Positions 33,738 through 41,524 of a stretch of 49,553 nt of DNA are shown in pieces (within the stretch, counting starts at the first letter, position 1; every line of letters starts with the position of its first letter). This DNA comes from JAIVJG01 sp964236735 (GTDB lineage: Bacteria; Acidobacteriota; Blastocatellia; Pyrinomonadales; Pyrinomonadaceae), in the NCBI GenBank assembly GCA_964236735.1, contig CAXSFM010000027.1:1-49553 (forward strand), in the 5' to 3' direction. The notes under the pieces are model-generated. The model saw only the letters and a program-made list of their open reading frames with translations, searched no databases and was not told the DNA's origin. The position numbers were made by a program, and so were the translations under genes.

Positions 33738-34523
33738 TTGCCAACAGAAATTACATTTGCAGAAGACGGCGACGGGCTGCTCGCGCGCGTCGTTCTCAAT
33801 CGCCCTGAGAAGCGTAATGCGCTGACCGGCGCGATGCTTGAACGGCTCGCCGAACTCTTCGCGGAGTTGAGCGAGCGGCGAAACTTACGCGCGATTATCC
33901 TGAGCGGCGAGGGCGTGGACTTTTGTGCGGGGACAGACATCGGCGAGCTTACATCGCTCGATGAGAAAGAAGCGCGGCGCGTGGCGGAGCGCGGGCAGAA
34001 GGTCTGCGATGTCATCGAGTCGTGCCGCGTGCCCGTCATTGCCGCCGTGCAGGGCGCGGCTTCGGGCGGCGGTTGTGAACTCGCGCTCGCATGTCACCTG
34101 CGCGTCGCGTCGCTCTCCGCGCGGTTCAGTCTGCCGGAGACGGGGCTTGGCCTGATTCCGGCCTACGGCGGCACGCAGCGACTCGCGCGCGTCGCGGGCA
34201 CAGGTCGCGCCCTCGCCGCAATGTTGATGAACGAGAGTGTGACGGCGGACGAGGCTCTGCGTCTCGGTCTGGTCAATCGCGTCGTCGCCGGAGAAAATCT
34301 TTTGACGGAAGCCGACGCGCTCGCACGCGCGATTATCAAAACGTCCGCGCCGCTCGCCGTGCGCGCCTGTCTCGAAGCCGTGACGGAGGGCGCGCGTCTG
34401 CCTTTCGCGGAAGGCTTGCGGCTCGAAGCCGAACTCTTTAGCCGTCTCTTCTCGACCGCAGACATGCGTGAAGGCACGCGCGCCTTCCTCGAAAAACGCG
34501 CCCCGGTTTTTCGTGGCGAATAA
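33738..34523 (+). CDS. Enoyl-CoA hydratase/isomerase family protein
   Basis: 261 residues of the crotonase fold. Oxyanion-hole and CoA-binding segments are 'LNRPEKRNALTGAML' and 'VDFCAGTDIGELT'. Both catalytic glutamates of hydratases are at the expected places: 'ASGGGCELALACHLRVAS' and 'FSLPETGLGLIPAYGGTQRLAR'. It probably hydrates 2-enoyl-CoA. The start is TTG: an in-frame TGA lies directly upstream (33732-33734) and no ATG or GTG gives a full N-terminus. It probably works with the 3-hydroxybutyryl-CoA dehydrogenase at 32233. Confidence 0.9.
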   Translation: MPTEITFAEDGDGLLARVVLNRPEKRNALTGAMLERLAELFAELSERRNLRAIILSGEGVDFCAGTDIGELTSLDEKEARRVAERGQKVCDVIESCRVPVIAAVQGAASGGGCELALACHLRVASLSARFSLPETGLGLIPAYGGTQRLARVAGTGRALAAMLMNESVTADEALRLGLVNRVVAGENLLTEADALARAIIKTSAPLAVRACLEAVTEGARLPFAEGLRLEAELFSRLFSTADMREGTRAFLEKRAPVFRGE

Positions 34524-34563
34524 ATTTTTCAAAAAACACTCGCCGCCGGCACGCGCGCGAGTT

Positions 34564-34569
34564 TATAAT
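34564..34569 (+). promoter_or_regulatory. Possible -10 box upstream of the TIR/NDT-like TPR gene
   Basis: An exact TATAAT in GTTTATAATC, 107 bases before the ATG at 34677. No good -35 box is visible. Confidence 0.3.
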
Positions 34570-34676
34570 CCGCCGCGCCGCCTCTGCCACAGCTTCACGC
34601 TCGACGGTGACGGCAGCGCAAACCTTAATCTCGCCCGTCAAGTTGTTTCCTGATTCCTGACCAATGAGGTGCAAAC

Positions 34677-36002
34677 ATGCCTGAGATTGAATACAGCAAA
34701 ATCTGTTTCGTCATCATGCCTTTCAATAAAAAGAAAGTGGGCGACGTGGAAGTTGACTTCGACCACATTTATCAAACCGTCTTCAAGCCGGCCATCGAGT
34801 CCGTTGAGCTGCCCGAAGGCGGCAAGTTACTCTCGCGCCGCGCCGACGACGACTACTTCACCGGCGACATCGGCCAGGAGATGTTCCAGTACATCGAGTA
34901 TTCGCGTTTCGCGCTCGCAGACATCAGCGGCAGCAACGCCAACGTCTTCTACGAACTCGGCGTGCGACAGCGCGCGCACGAGTCCGGCACGGCTATCTTC
35001 CGGCAGGAGACTGGCGCGCCGCCTTTCGACATCGCCCAGATCAAGGCCTTCCCTTACCATTACGAGCCGGAGACGAAAGTCTCAGAGTCAATCAAGCTGA
35101 TCACGAAAGTTCTCACCGAGTCGCTCATTTACAACCGGCTCGACAGCCCGCCCATGCGCGCCCTGCTCGTGCAGCGCGCGCAGGAAGAGCAGCCGCATCA
35201 CCCGAACATCGAGCCGCTTTTGATCGAGGCCGACAACGCGCTGCGCGTCAAAGATTGGGCTACCGCCATCAACAAGTTCGGCGAGGCCATCGCCGCCAAC
35301 TCCGACAACACTTCGGTCTTGATGAAGCGCGGACTCGTCTATCGCGACCGTGGAAAATTTGCCGAAGCGCTGGCCGACTTCACGCGCGTCACCGAACTGT
35401 CGCCGCAATACGCGGAGGCCTATCGCGAGCGTGGCATCGCCGAGAACAAAATCTACAACGCGAAGAAGAAGGACGAGCGTCCGCTGGAGATGCCGAACGG
35501 CGAAAAGTCTCTGCGTCGCGCCGTCGAGTTAAAGCCCGACGACTTCGACGCTCTCTCGTCGCTCGGCGGCGTCTATAAACGGCAGGAGCGTTGGGCCGAA
35601 GCCGCGCAGGCTTATCATCAAGCGACGGACATTTCGCAGGGCAACACTTATCCGCTGCTCAACGAGTTGACGATTCAGGCGCGAGCCGACGGCGTGTTCG
35701 CGCTCGATGAGGATCGCGAGTTTATGTTGGAGCGCGCGCGCCAATCGCTCAAGGCGCAGGTCGAGAGCGGTTACAACGCGCCTTGGAGCGCCTTTGATCT
35801 GGCGCAGGTCTGCCTCTACACGAACGACGCGGAAGGGTTTCAGCAGAACGCCAAAAGGGGTCTGCTCGCCTGCACGCACAAGTGGCAGCCGCGCACGTTT
35901 CGCGAGACGCTGGAACTCCTGACCGTTGCGCACATCACTCTGCCCGGCCTTGAAGAAGGCATCGAGAAGCTGAAGAAGAGGGAAGCGTTGCTGCCGGATT
36001 AA
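34677..36002 (+). CDS. TIR/nucleoside-deoxyribosyltransferase-like protein with TPR repeats
   Basis: 441 residues. The N-terminal ~130 residues look like the small-nucleotide-binding/TIR-like superfamily domain: 'CFVIMPFN', '...DFDHIYQTVFKPAI', 'RRADDDYFTGDIGQEMF' and 'ADISGSNANVFYELGVRQ'. These match the N-terminus of bacterial proteins annotated as TRAFs-binding/DUF4071, including the 'DSPPMRAL' stretch after the domain. Residues ~180-345 hold about four TPR units ('ALRVKDWATAINKFGEAIAANS', 'GKFAEALADFTRVTELSPQYAEAY'). The end (~340-441) is helical and resembles the DUF4071 tail. Related proteins are proposed conflict or signalling effectors. No partner gene is adjacent. It is closed by a terminator. 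Confidence 0.72.
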   Translation: MPEIEYSKICFVIMPFNKKKVGDVEVDFDHIYQTVFKPAIESVELPEGGKLLSRRADDDYFTGDIGQEMFQYIEYSRFALADISGSNANVFYELGVRQRAHESGTAIFRQETGAPPFDIAQIKAFPYHYEPETKVSESIKLITKVLTESLIYNRLDSPPMRALLVQRAQEEQPHHPNIEPLLIEADNALRVKDWATAINKFGEAIAANSDNTSVLMKRGLVYRDRGKFAEALADFTRVTELSPQYAEAYRERGIAENKIYNAKKKDERPLEMPNGEKSLRRAVELKPDDFDALSSLGGVYKRQERWAEAAQAYHQATDISQGNTYPLLNELTIQARADGVFALDEDREFMLERARQSLKAQVESGYNAPWSAFDLAQVCLYTNDAEGFQQNAKRGLLACTHKWQPRTFRETLELLTVAHITLPGLEEGIEKLKKREALLPD

Positions 36003-36044
36003 GCGAAACTTCTTCAATTGACTTGCATCCCGCGCGCTCTCTGT

Positions 36045-36076
36045 GCGGCGACTCGATCACATGGTCAAGTCGCCGC
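36045..36076 (+). terminator. Terminator after the TPR protein gene
   Basis: A 9-bp stem, GCGGCGACT (36045-36053) with AGTCGCCGC (36068-36076), is followed by GTCTTGACTT. Confidence 0.6.
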
Positions 36077-36114
36077 GTCTTGACTTGGCGAGGTCTCGTC
36101 CGCGAGATGCTCGC

Positions 36115-36144
36115 TTGTCACGCTTCATCCGCTTCACCTATACT
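36115..36144 (+). promoter_or_regulatory. Sigma-70 promoter of ribH-nusB
   Basis: TTGTCA (36115-36120), 18 bases, TATACT (36139-36144). It lies 46 bases before the ribH start. No FMN riboswitch signature is visible between them. Confidence 0.55.
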
Positions 36145-36189
36145 GCCTCTGCTTTCATCCTCAAACGATTCGGAGCCGCGTAGATAATT

Positions 36190-36669
36190 TTGCAGCCTGT
36201 CATACATCAGGGACAACTCAACGCCGGAGGCTTTCGCTACGCGATTGTCGCGAGCCGCTGGAACGATTTTCTGACGGCGCGACTTGTCGAAGGCGCGCTC
36301 GATGCGCTCGAACGTCTCGGCGCGGGTGAGGGCGCGGTCGAAGTCTTCAAAGTTCCCGGCTCGTTCGAAATTCCGCTGATGGCGCGTCGCGTGGCGGAGA
36401 CGAAAAAGTTTGACGCCGTCATCTGTCTCGGCACGATTATCCGTGGCGAGACGCCGCACTTCGATTACGTCGCGGGCGAGGCCGCCAAAGGCATCGCTCA
36501 GGCCGGGATGCTGTCGGGCGTGCCCGTCATCTTCGGCATCGTCACCGCCGACACGCTCGAGCAGGCGATTGATCGCGCCGGCGTCAAAGCGGGCAACAAG
36601 GGGTTCGACGCCGCCATGTCGGCTGTCGAAATGGTCAATCTGTACAAAGAAGTGATAAGTAATAAGTGA
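36190..36669 (+). CDS. ribH: 6,7-dimethyl-8-ribityllumazine synthase
   Basis: 159 residues. It condenses the ribityl-aminouracil intermediate with dihydroxybutanone phosphate in riboflavin synthesis. Family motifs are 'YAIVASRWNDFLTARLVEGA', 'KVPGSFEIPLMA', 'DAVICLGTIIRGETPHFDYV' (catalytic His) and 'GVPVIFGIVTADTLEQA'. The start must be TTG 36190: no ATG exists before the core. The last residues 'EVISNK' and the TGA stop are supplied by heptamer array R4, so the natural C-terminus has been replaced or extended by repeat. nusB follows, as in many bacteria. Confidence 0.93.
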   Translation: MQPVIHQGQLNAGGFRYAIVASRWNDFLTARLVEGALDALERLGAGEGAVEVFKVPGSFEIPLMARRVAETKKFDAVICLGTIIRGETPHFDYVAGEAAKGIAQAGMLSGVPVIFGIVTADTLEQAIDRAGVKAGNKGFDAAMSAVEMVNLYKEVISNK

Positions 36670-36721
36670 TGAGTGATGAGATGAATACATCTCTTCTTAC
36701 TTATCACTTATCACTCATCAC
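36652..36721. repeat. Heptamer repeat array R4 (GTGATRA family), inverted pair
   Basis: GTGATAA, GTAATAA, GTGATGA and GTGATGA sit in perfect 7-bp register at 36652-36679. The complement occupies 36695-36721 (four units). A stem of about 26 bp with few mismatches and a 15-base loop results. It contains the ribH stop and lies 10 bases before the nusB ATG. It is close in sequence to R2. Confidence 0.9.
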
Positions 36722-36731
36722 CTGGGTATTT

Positions 36732-37223
36732 ATGGGTTTGCGACGTAAGGCGCGCGAGTGCGCTTTGCAAATGCTCTTTGCGGCTGACATTTTGGGTGCG
36801 GAGGCGCGTGCCGATGATTTGGTGCGCGCGTACTGGGACGAGTTGGGCGAGGCGGAAGTGGATGAGACGGCGCGCGAGTTTGCGACCCGCCTCGCTTCCG
36901 GCGCGCTCGCGCACGTTCCCGAACTTGACGAGCGCATCCGCTCACGCGCCGAACACTGGCGCATCCCGCGCATGGCCGTCGTAGATCGCAACGTGCTGCG
37001 GCTCGCCGTCTATGAATTTCTTTTTGAGCCGACGCCGCGCACCGTCGCCATCAACGAGGCTCTGGAAATCGCGCGCCGCTTTTCCACCTACGAGGCCACG
37101 CAGTTCATCAACGGCATTCTCGATGCGATCAAGCGCGACCTCGATCAGGAACTCCCGCAACAGGCAGACCTCCCCGCGCATCCCGACGAAGATATTCCCG
37201 AAAAAGTAGCCAGCAATCAGTAG
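36732..37223 (+). CDS. nusB: Transcription antitermination factor NusB
   Basis: 163 residues, all-helical. The N-terminus 'RRKARECALQMLFAADI' is the classic NusB helix, and the C-terminal half has 'WRIPRMAVVDRNVLRLAVYEFL', 'AINEALEIARRFSTYEATQFINGILDAI'. NusB with NusE binds boxA RNA in rRNA antitermination. The ATG at 36732 is chosen because the upstream in-frame stretch is repeat R4. The last residues 'VASNQ' and the TAG stop come from repeat array R5. Confidence 0.95.
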   Translation: MGLRRKARECALQMLFAADILGAEARADDLVRAYWDELGEAEVDETAREFATRLASGALAHVPELDERIRSRAEHWRIPRMAVVDRNVLRLAVYEFLFEPTPRTVAINEALEIARRFSTYEATQFINGILDAIKRDLDQELPQQADLPAHPDEDIPEKVASNQ

Positions 37224-37335
37224 CCAGTAGCCAGTAGTCAGTAGTACGCTAACCGCGCTCTCGTGTCTCTCCTCCAGCACTCGACGCTCCGCAGGTCTTT
37301 CTACTGGCTACTGACTACTGACTACTGGCTACTGC
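37206..37335. repeat. Heptamer repeat array R5 (GTAGYCA family), inverted pair
   Basis: GTAGCCA, GCAATCA, GTAGCCA, GTAGCCA, GTAGTCA and GTAGTAC run in exact 7-bp register from 37206 to 37247. The complement (TACTGGC, TACTGAC and similar) fills 37301-37335. About 53 non-repeat bases separate the arms. The left arm contains the nusB stop; the right arm ends 4 bases before the cheA ATG. Confidence 0.9.
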
Positions 37336-37339
37336 CTTT

Positions 37340-39502
37340 ATGGACGATCAACTGCTGCCAGATTTTTTGTCCGACGCCGAAGACATCGTCGCCGCGCTCT
37401 ACGAAGATTTCGAGATGTTGCGCGAGCGTCGTGATGAAGGCGCGGCAAGGCGCGAATTGGTCGGGCGCATTTTTCGTCAGGTTCACACGCTCAAAGGCTC
37501 CGCCGCCACCGCCGGACTCGACGCCGTGTGCGAGATCGCGCACGCGCTTGAGACGCTGCTTGAAGAGGCGCGTCTCAGCGGTCGCGTCGCGCTGGACGAC
37601 AACGTGCTCGACACGTTCATCGCGGCCACGGATGCGCTCAACCTGAATTTGAGCGACGCCGCGCGCGGGACACAGACGCCCGCCCCGCGCGCACTCATCG
37701 CGCGCCTGCTGTCGTGCGCGTCGTCGCTCTCGCAGCTTTCAGCGGACGCGGGTGCAGCGTCGCTTTCATCATTGACGATTGATTCGCAAGTTGAAATCCA
37801 ATCTTTGCCGGATGACGTGGCGCGCGCGCTCAGTGAGGGCGAGCAGCAGCGTCTCGGCGAGGCCATGCGTGAAGGCGCGCGCGTCGTCGTCGTCGCGGCT
37901 GATTTCGCGCTGACGGATTTCGACACGCGACTGCGCGCGCTGCAAGCGACGCTCGCGGAATGCGGCGAAGTCGTCTCCACCAGCCCGGAGTCGCACGCCA
38001 GCGCGCCCGAACGCATTAGCTTTCGTCTCGTCTGCGCGACGCGCGAGACGGACGCAGAGTTGAAAGCGCGCCTGCTGCCATTCGGCGCGACAATCTTGGC
38101 GAGCATCGTCACACAAAAACGTGAGACGGATGCGGCGGCGCGGGTCGTTGATAAAGATGAAGCGATGGGTGACAGAGAGGCCGCATCGTCTGACAGAGAG
38201 ACGACTGCGGCTGATGATGAAGAGATCGCGTCGCACGATCAATCTGTGTCGCTTGAGTCAACGCACGCCGCGCCTGCCGCTTCCGTTTCCGCGTCGGCGC
38301 GGCAGGTGCGCGTCTCGCTCGACGAGTTGGACGAGTTGATCGCGGCGACGCACGAATTGTTCACGGACATCGAAAGCGCGCTGGCACGAGGAAGCGGCGA
38401 GACGTTGAATCACTCCGGCGCGCGCGTCGAATTGGAGAGCCGCGAGCCTCTCATCAACGAGCGTCTCCACGCGCTCGAAGCGAGATTGATCGAGCTGCGG
38501 ATGGTCACGCTGCGCCAGACGCTTGAGCGCGCCGTGCGCGTCGGGCAGGCGGCGGCGCGCGCGACGGGGCGCGAGGCGGAGTTCGAGCTGGCGGGCGGCG
38601 ATGTGCGTCTCGACAAATCGCTCGCAGAGGCTTTGACGGAGCCGCTGCTGCATCTGCTTCGCAACGCGGTGGATCACGGTCTTGAATTGCCGGACGAGCG
38701 GCGGCGCGCGGGCAAAGATGCGCGCGGGCGGATTCGTCTTGAGGCAGCAGGCGAAGTTAATCGCGTCGTGCTGCGCGTGTCGGACGATGGACGCGGCGTT
38801 GACCCTGTGCGCGTCGCGCGCATCGCCGCCGAACGTGGACTCGTCGCACGCGGAGCGCAGGTATCACAAGAGCAGGCGTTGCGACTCATCTTCAGTCCCG
38901 GTTTTTCCACCAGCGCCGAAGCTTCAAATGTTTCGGGTCGCGGCGTCGGCCTCGATGTCATCGAGCGCGCCGTCGAGAAATTGGGCGGCGAGATGCGTGT
39001 CTCAAGCACAGTCGGCGCGGGCACGACTTTCGAGTTGCGCCTGCCCGTCGCGCTCGCGCTCGTCTCTGTGCTCATCGTTCGCTCGGAGGGAAATTCATAT
39101 TGCCTCGACGCCGCGAGCGTGGCCGCGACGTGCGACGTGTTGCGCTCCGAAGTCATCACGCACGCGGACGGCGCGCAATTCATCAACTGGCGCGACAACA
39201 ATTTTCCGCTCGTGAGCCTGCGCGCTCTGCTTGGTCAACCGCCTGCGGATGAAACGGAGGTTGAAATGATGCGCGTCGTCATTTCGCGCGACGGCGCGGG
39301 CGTGGAGGTTGAAGAGAAAGGGAAGACGGAGAAGTTTGTCGCTGTCGTCGCTGATGAGACGGAAGAAAACCGCGAGGCTCTTGTGCGGGGACTCGGACGC
39401 CACGCGGCGCACTGGCGCGGCATAAGCGGCGCGACCGAGTTACGCGACGGCACAGTTGCGCTGATGCTCGACCTCGCACGTTTGATTGAGGCCGCGAGAT
39501 GA
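37340..39502 (+). CDS. cheA: CheA-type chemotaxis histidine kinase
   Basis: 720 residues. An Hpt (P1) domain has the phosphorylated His in 'RQVHTLKGSAATAG' near residue 49. A long acidic, low-complexity stretch (~110-320) replaces a recognisable CheY-binding P2 domain. Then come dimerisation P3 (~325-420), the HATPase P4 with N box 'LLHLLRNAVDHGLELP', G1 'SDDGRGVDP' and G2 'SGRGVGLDVI', and a CheW-like P5 ('LPVALALVSVLIVRSEGNSYCLD'). All kinase motifs look functional. No receptor, CheY, CheR or CheB gene is in the window; the CheW-like gene at 16220 is remote. It starts 4 bp after repeat R5. Confidence 0.9.
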   Translation: MDDQLLPDFLSDAEDIVAALYEDFEMLRERRDEGAARRELVGRIFRQVHTLKGSAATAGLDAVCEIAHALETLLEEARLSGRVALDDNVLDTFIAATDALNLNLSDAARGTQTPAPRALIARLLSCASSLSQLSADAGAASLSSLTIDSQVEIQSLPDDVARALSEGEQQRLGEAMREGARVVVVAADFALTDFDTRLRALQATLAECGEVVSTSPESHASAPERISFRLVCATRETDAELKARLLPFGATILASIVTQKRETDAAARVVDKDEAMGDREAASSDRETTAADDEEIASHDQSVSLESTHAAPAASVSASARQVRVSLDELDELIAATHELFTDIESALARGSGETLNHSGARVELESREPLINERLHALEARLIELRMVTLRQTLERAVRVGQAAARATGREAEFELAGGDVRLDKSLAEALTEPLLHLLRNAVDHGLELPDERRRAGKDARGRIRLEAAGEVNRVVLRVSDDGRGVDPVRVARIAAERGLVARGAQVSQEQALRLIFSPGFSTSAEASNVSGRGVGLDVIERAVEKLGGEMRVSSTVGAGTTFELRLPVALALVSVLIVRSEGNSYCLDAASVAATCDVLRSEVITHADGAQFINWRDNNFPLVSLRALLGQPPADETEVEMMRVVISRDGAGVEVEEKGKTEKFVAVVADETEENREALVRGLGRHAAHWRGISGATELRDGTVALMLDLARLIEAAR

Positions 39503-39573
39503 AATCGTGCGAGTAGTTACGTCTCGTTGAAGCGACAAGACGCGCGTCGCGCAACAGACGGAGCGCGCTCTCT

Positions 39574-41061
39574 TCAAGTCGTCGGCATCGGCGGGCGTCG
39601 CTTGTGCCAGTCAGTCGCGGCCTGATATTTGATCGCCGCGTCGAGCGCGGCCACGTCTTCCCACGCGGGGGCGATGAACTGGATGCCGGTCGGGAGTCCG
39701 TGCTGGCCGAAGCCGTTGGGGACGGAGATGGCAGGAACGCCGACGAGATTGCACGCGCCGATGGGCGAAGCGGCGGCGATGCCGGGATAGGCTTGATCGA
39801 AAGTCTTGTCCACCGGGTACGAGACGGTGGCGCGCGACGGCGCGACGAGCAAATCGTATTTCCTAAACATCTCGCTCCAAGCCGCGCGCATCGGCGCACG
39901 CAGGCGCATCGCGTGCAGATAATCAACGGCGGTGACGAGCGAGGCAGCGTAGCCGCCCGTGCGTCCTTCGGGCGAGGCGAGTTCCTTAACTTTGCCCGAC
40001 TCGATGAGTTCGCGAAACGCGCTCGCGCCCTCCGCGTCAACGATGGTTCCGACCGCCGCGCCGTAAGCGAAGTCCGGCAGTTTTACGTCCATCTCCACGT
40101 CCGCCGAACGGCGCAACACGTCGAGCGACGCGAGAAAATTCTTACTTACTTCCGGCTGCGCCTTCTCGAAAGAATCCTTCATCACCGCAATCCGCAGTCC
40201 ACCCACCCTCGGCTTTGCCGCATTCAACCCTGTCATATCTTTGCCTAAGATGGGCTGAACATTTTTGCCATAAGGCGAAACCCAAGTGCCCGGCATGATG
40301 CTTTGGCTTTTATAAATAGAATTTTTTGATGTGGGATCAAGCGGGTCGGGGCCAGCAATAGCAGTGAACACGATGGTGCAATCCTCAGCCGAGCGACACA
40401 TCGGCCCCAGCTTGTCGAGCGTCCAGGAGAGAGCCATCGCGCCGTGACGCGAGATTGCGCCGTAGGTGGGACGCAGGCCGGAGACGCCGCAGAAGGCCGC
40501 CGGCGTGATAATCGAGCCGGAAGTCTCCGAGCCGATGGCGAACGCGACGAGTCCGGCGGAGACCGCCGCGCCCGGCCCCGACGAAGACCCGCCGCTCCAG
40601 AAATCCGTGTTCCAGGGCGTGCGGCACGCGCCCGTCAAACTCGCGTCCGCTTGGTTATAACCCATGCCGCCCGCCAGTTCGATCATCGCCAGCTTCGCCG
40701 TCAGGATTGCGCCCGCCTCGCGCAGCTTTTGCACGATGGTCGCATCGTAATCGAAATGCTGATCCTTGTAAGGCGTCGCGCCCCACGTCGTCGGAGCCTC
40801 GCGCGTCGCGATGAGGTCTTTGACCGCGTAAGGAATGCCGTGCAACGCGCCTCGATAGCGCCCGCGTTTAATCTCGGCTTCGGCCTCGCGCGCTTGCTTG
40901 AGCGCCGTTTCGCGCATCACGGTGACGACGGCGTTGAGTTTTCTGCCCGTCGTTTCAAGCCGTTGCAGATAACCTTCCGTGAGTTCGACGGGCGAGATGC
41001 GCCGCGCGCGAATCTGCGGCGCGAGTTCGGCGATGGTGGAAAAGAAAGTGTCTTCATTCAT
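39574..41061 (-). CDS. Amidase signature family hydrolase
   Basis: 495 residues. Amidase-signature enzymes hydrolyse carboxamides with a Ser-cisSer-Lys triad. Lys lies in 'GIPYAVKDLIATR', the cis-Ser and Ser in 'WSGGSSSGPGAAVSAGLVAFAIGSETSGSIITPAAFCGVSGLRPTYG'-type sequence (stated here as separate conserved blocks). GatB and GatC are absent nearby, so it is probably not GatA. No signal peptide is seen. ATG 41061 is preferred over a GTG at 41070. The Tat-exported small protein upstream on the same strand is often its companion in related genomes (recollection, not checked). The substrate is unknown. Confidence 0.9.
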   Translation of the reverse strand: MNEDTFFSTIAELAPQIRARRISPVELTEGYLQRLETTGRKLNAVVTVMRETALKQAREAEAEIKRGRYRGALHGIPYAVKDLIATREAPTTWGATPYKDQHFDYDATIVQKLREAGAILTAKLAMIELAGGMGYNQADASLTGACRTPWNTDFWSGGSSSGPGAAVSAGLVAFAIGSETSGSIITPAAFCGVSGLRPTYGAISRHGAMALSWTLDKLGPMCRSAEDCTIVFTAIAGPDPLDPTSKNSIYKSQSIMPGTWVSPYGKNVQPILGKDMTGLNAAKPRVGGLRIAVMKDSFEKAQPEVSKNFLASLDVLRRSADVEMDVKLPDFAYGAAVGTIVDAEGASAFRELIESGKVKELASPEGRTGGYAASLVTAVDYLHAMRLRAPMRAAWSEMFRKYDLLVAPSRATVSYPVDKTFDQAYPGIAAASPIGACNLVGVPAISVPNGFGQHGLPTGIQFIAPAWEDVAALDAAIKYQAATDWHKRRPPMPTT

Positions 41062-41076
41062 AAGGCGCACAAAGAA

Positions 41077-41111
41077 GGCAAAAGTAAAAAGGCAAAAGGT
41101 AAAAGTGAAGC
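41077..41111 (+). repeat. Heptamer repeat array R6 (GGCAAAA family), single arm
   Basis: GGCAAAA, GTAAAAA, GGCAAAA, GGTAAAA and GTGAAGC follow in exact 7-bp register. No complementary arm is present here. It lies one base beyond the stop of the Tat-exported protein and 15 bases before the amidase start. It is the same family as R7. Confidence 0.75.
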
Positions 41112-41112
41112 T

Positions 41113-41496
41113 TTACGCGCTGAAAACGAAGTCCGGCTCGTCGGAATTTTTGAGCTTGGAGGCGCGCAGGCGATCCGCCGCCCGCACGTTGCCTTCGAGG
41201 TCGCGTTTGACGCGCGTTAATTCTTCCGGCGACAGTTGCTCGCCGAAACGCGCGCGCGCGACTTCCGCGTAAGCTTCGACGACGGGCGAAGGTTTTGGTG
41301 GCGTCGTCGTCGTTGTTGTGGGCGGCGTCGGCTGCGGATTGGGCGACGCGGTCGGCTCTTTGGGCGCGGCGGTTTGCGCGTTGGCGTTTGCCGTCAACAC
41401 TAACGGCGCGGCGGCGACAAGCGCGGCGGTCACCGTCTTTGCGAACTGACGGCGCGATGTACGCGCGTTTGGTTGTTCATCTTTCGTTTTCGTCAT
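41113..41496 (-). CDS. Tat-exported small protein of unknown function
   Basis: 127 residues. A twin-arginine signal ('TSRRQFAKTVTAALVAAAPLVLTANANAQ', Arg15-Arg16) is followed by a P/T-rich linker and a helical domain of about 55 residues ('EAYAEVARARFGEQLSPEELTRVKRDLEGNVRAADRL'). Tat export implies folding, possibly around a cofactor or with a partner, before transport. It lies 28 bp after the alpha/beta-hydrolase and 51 bp before the amidase on one strand, so they are probably an operon. No known family was recognised. Confidence 0.8.
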   Translation of the reverse strand: MTKTKDEQPNARTSRRQFAKTVTAALVAAAPLVLTANANAQTAAPKEPTASPNPQPTPPTTTTTTPPKPSPVVEAYAEVARARFGEQLSPEELTRVKRDLEGNVRAADRLRASKLKNSDEPDFVFSA

Positions 41497-41524
41497 TGTC
41501 TTTAACCTTCACCCATCTCGCGCA

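Noticed and set aside
36003..36189. FMN riboswitch ahead of ribH
   Set aside because: None of the conserved RFN blocks is visible; only a terminator stem and a sigma-70 promoter are present.
36652..37335. Arrays R4/R5 as CRISPR or short open frames
   Set aside because: Units are 7 bp with no spacers. The apparent peptides (rich in L, S, H, Y) are simple translations of the repeat.
39574..41061. Amidase as GatA of the tRNA amidotransferase
   Set aside because: No gatB or gatC is adjacent, and the companion is a Tat-exported protein, which points to another role.
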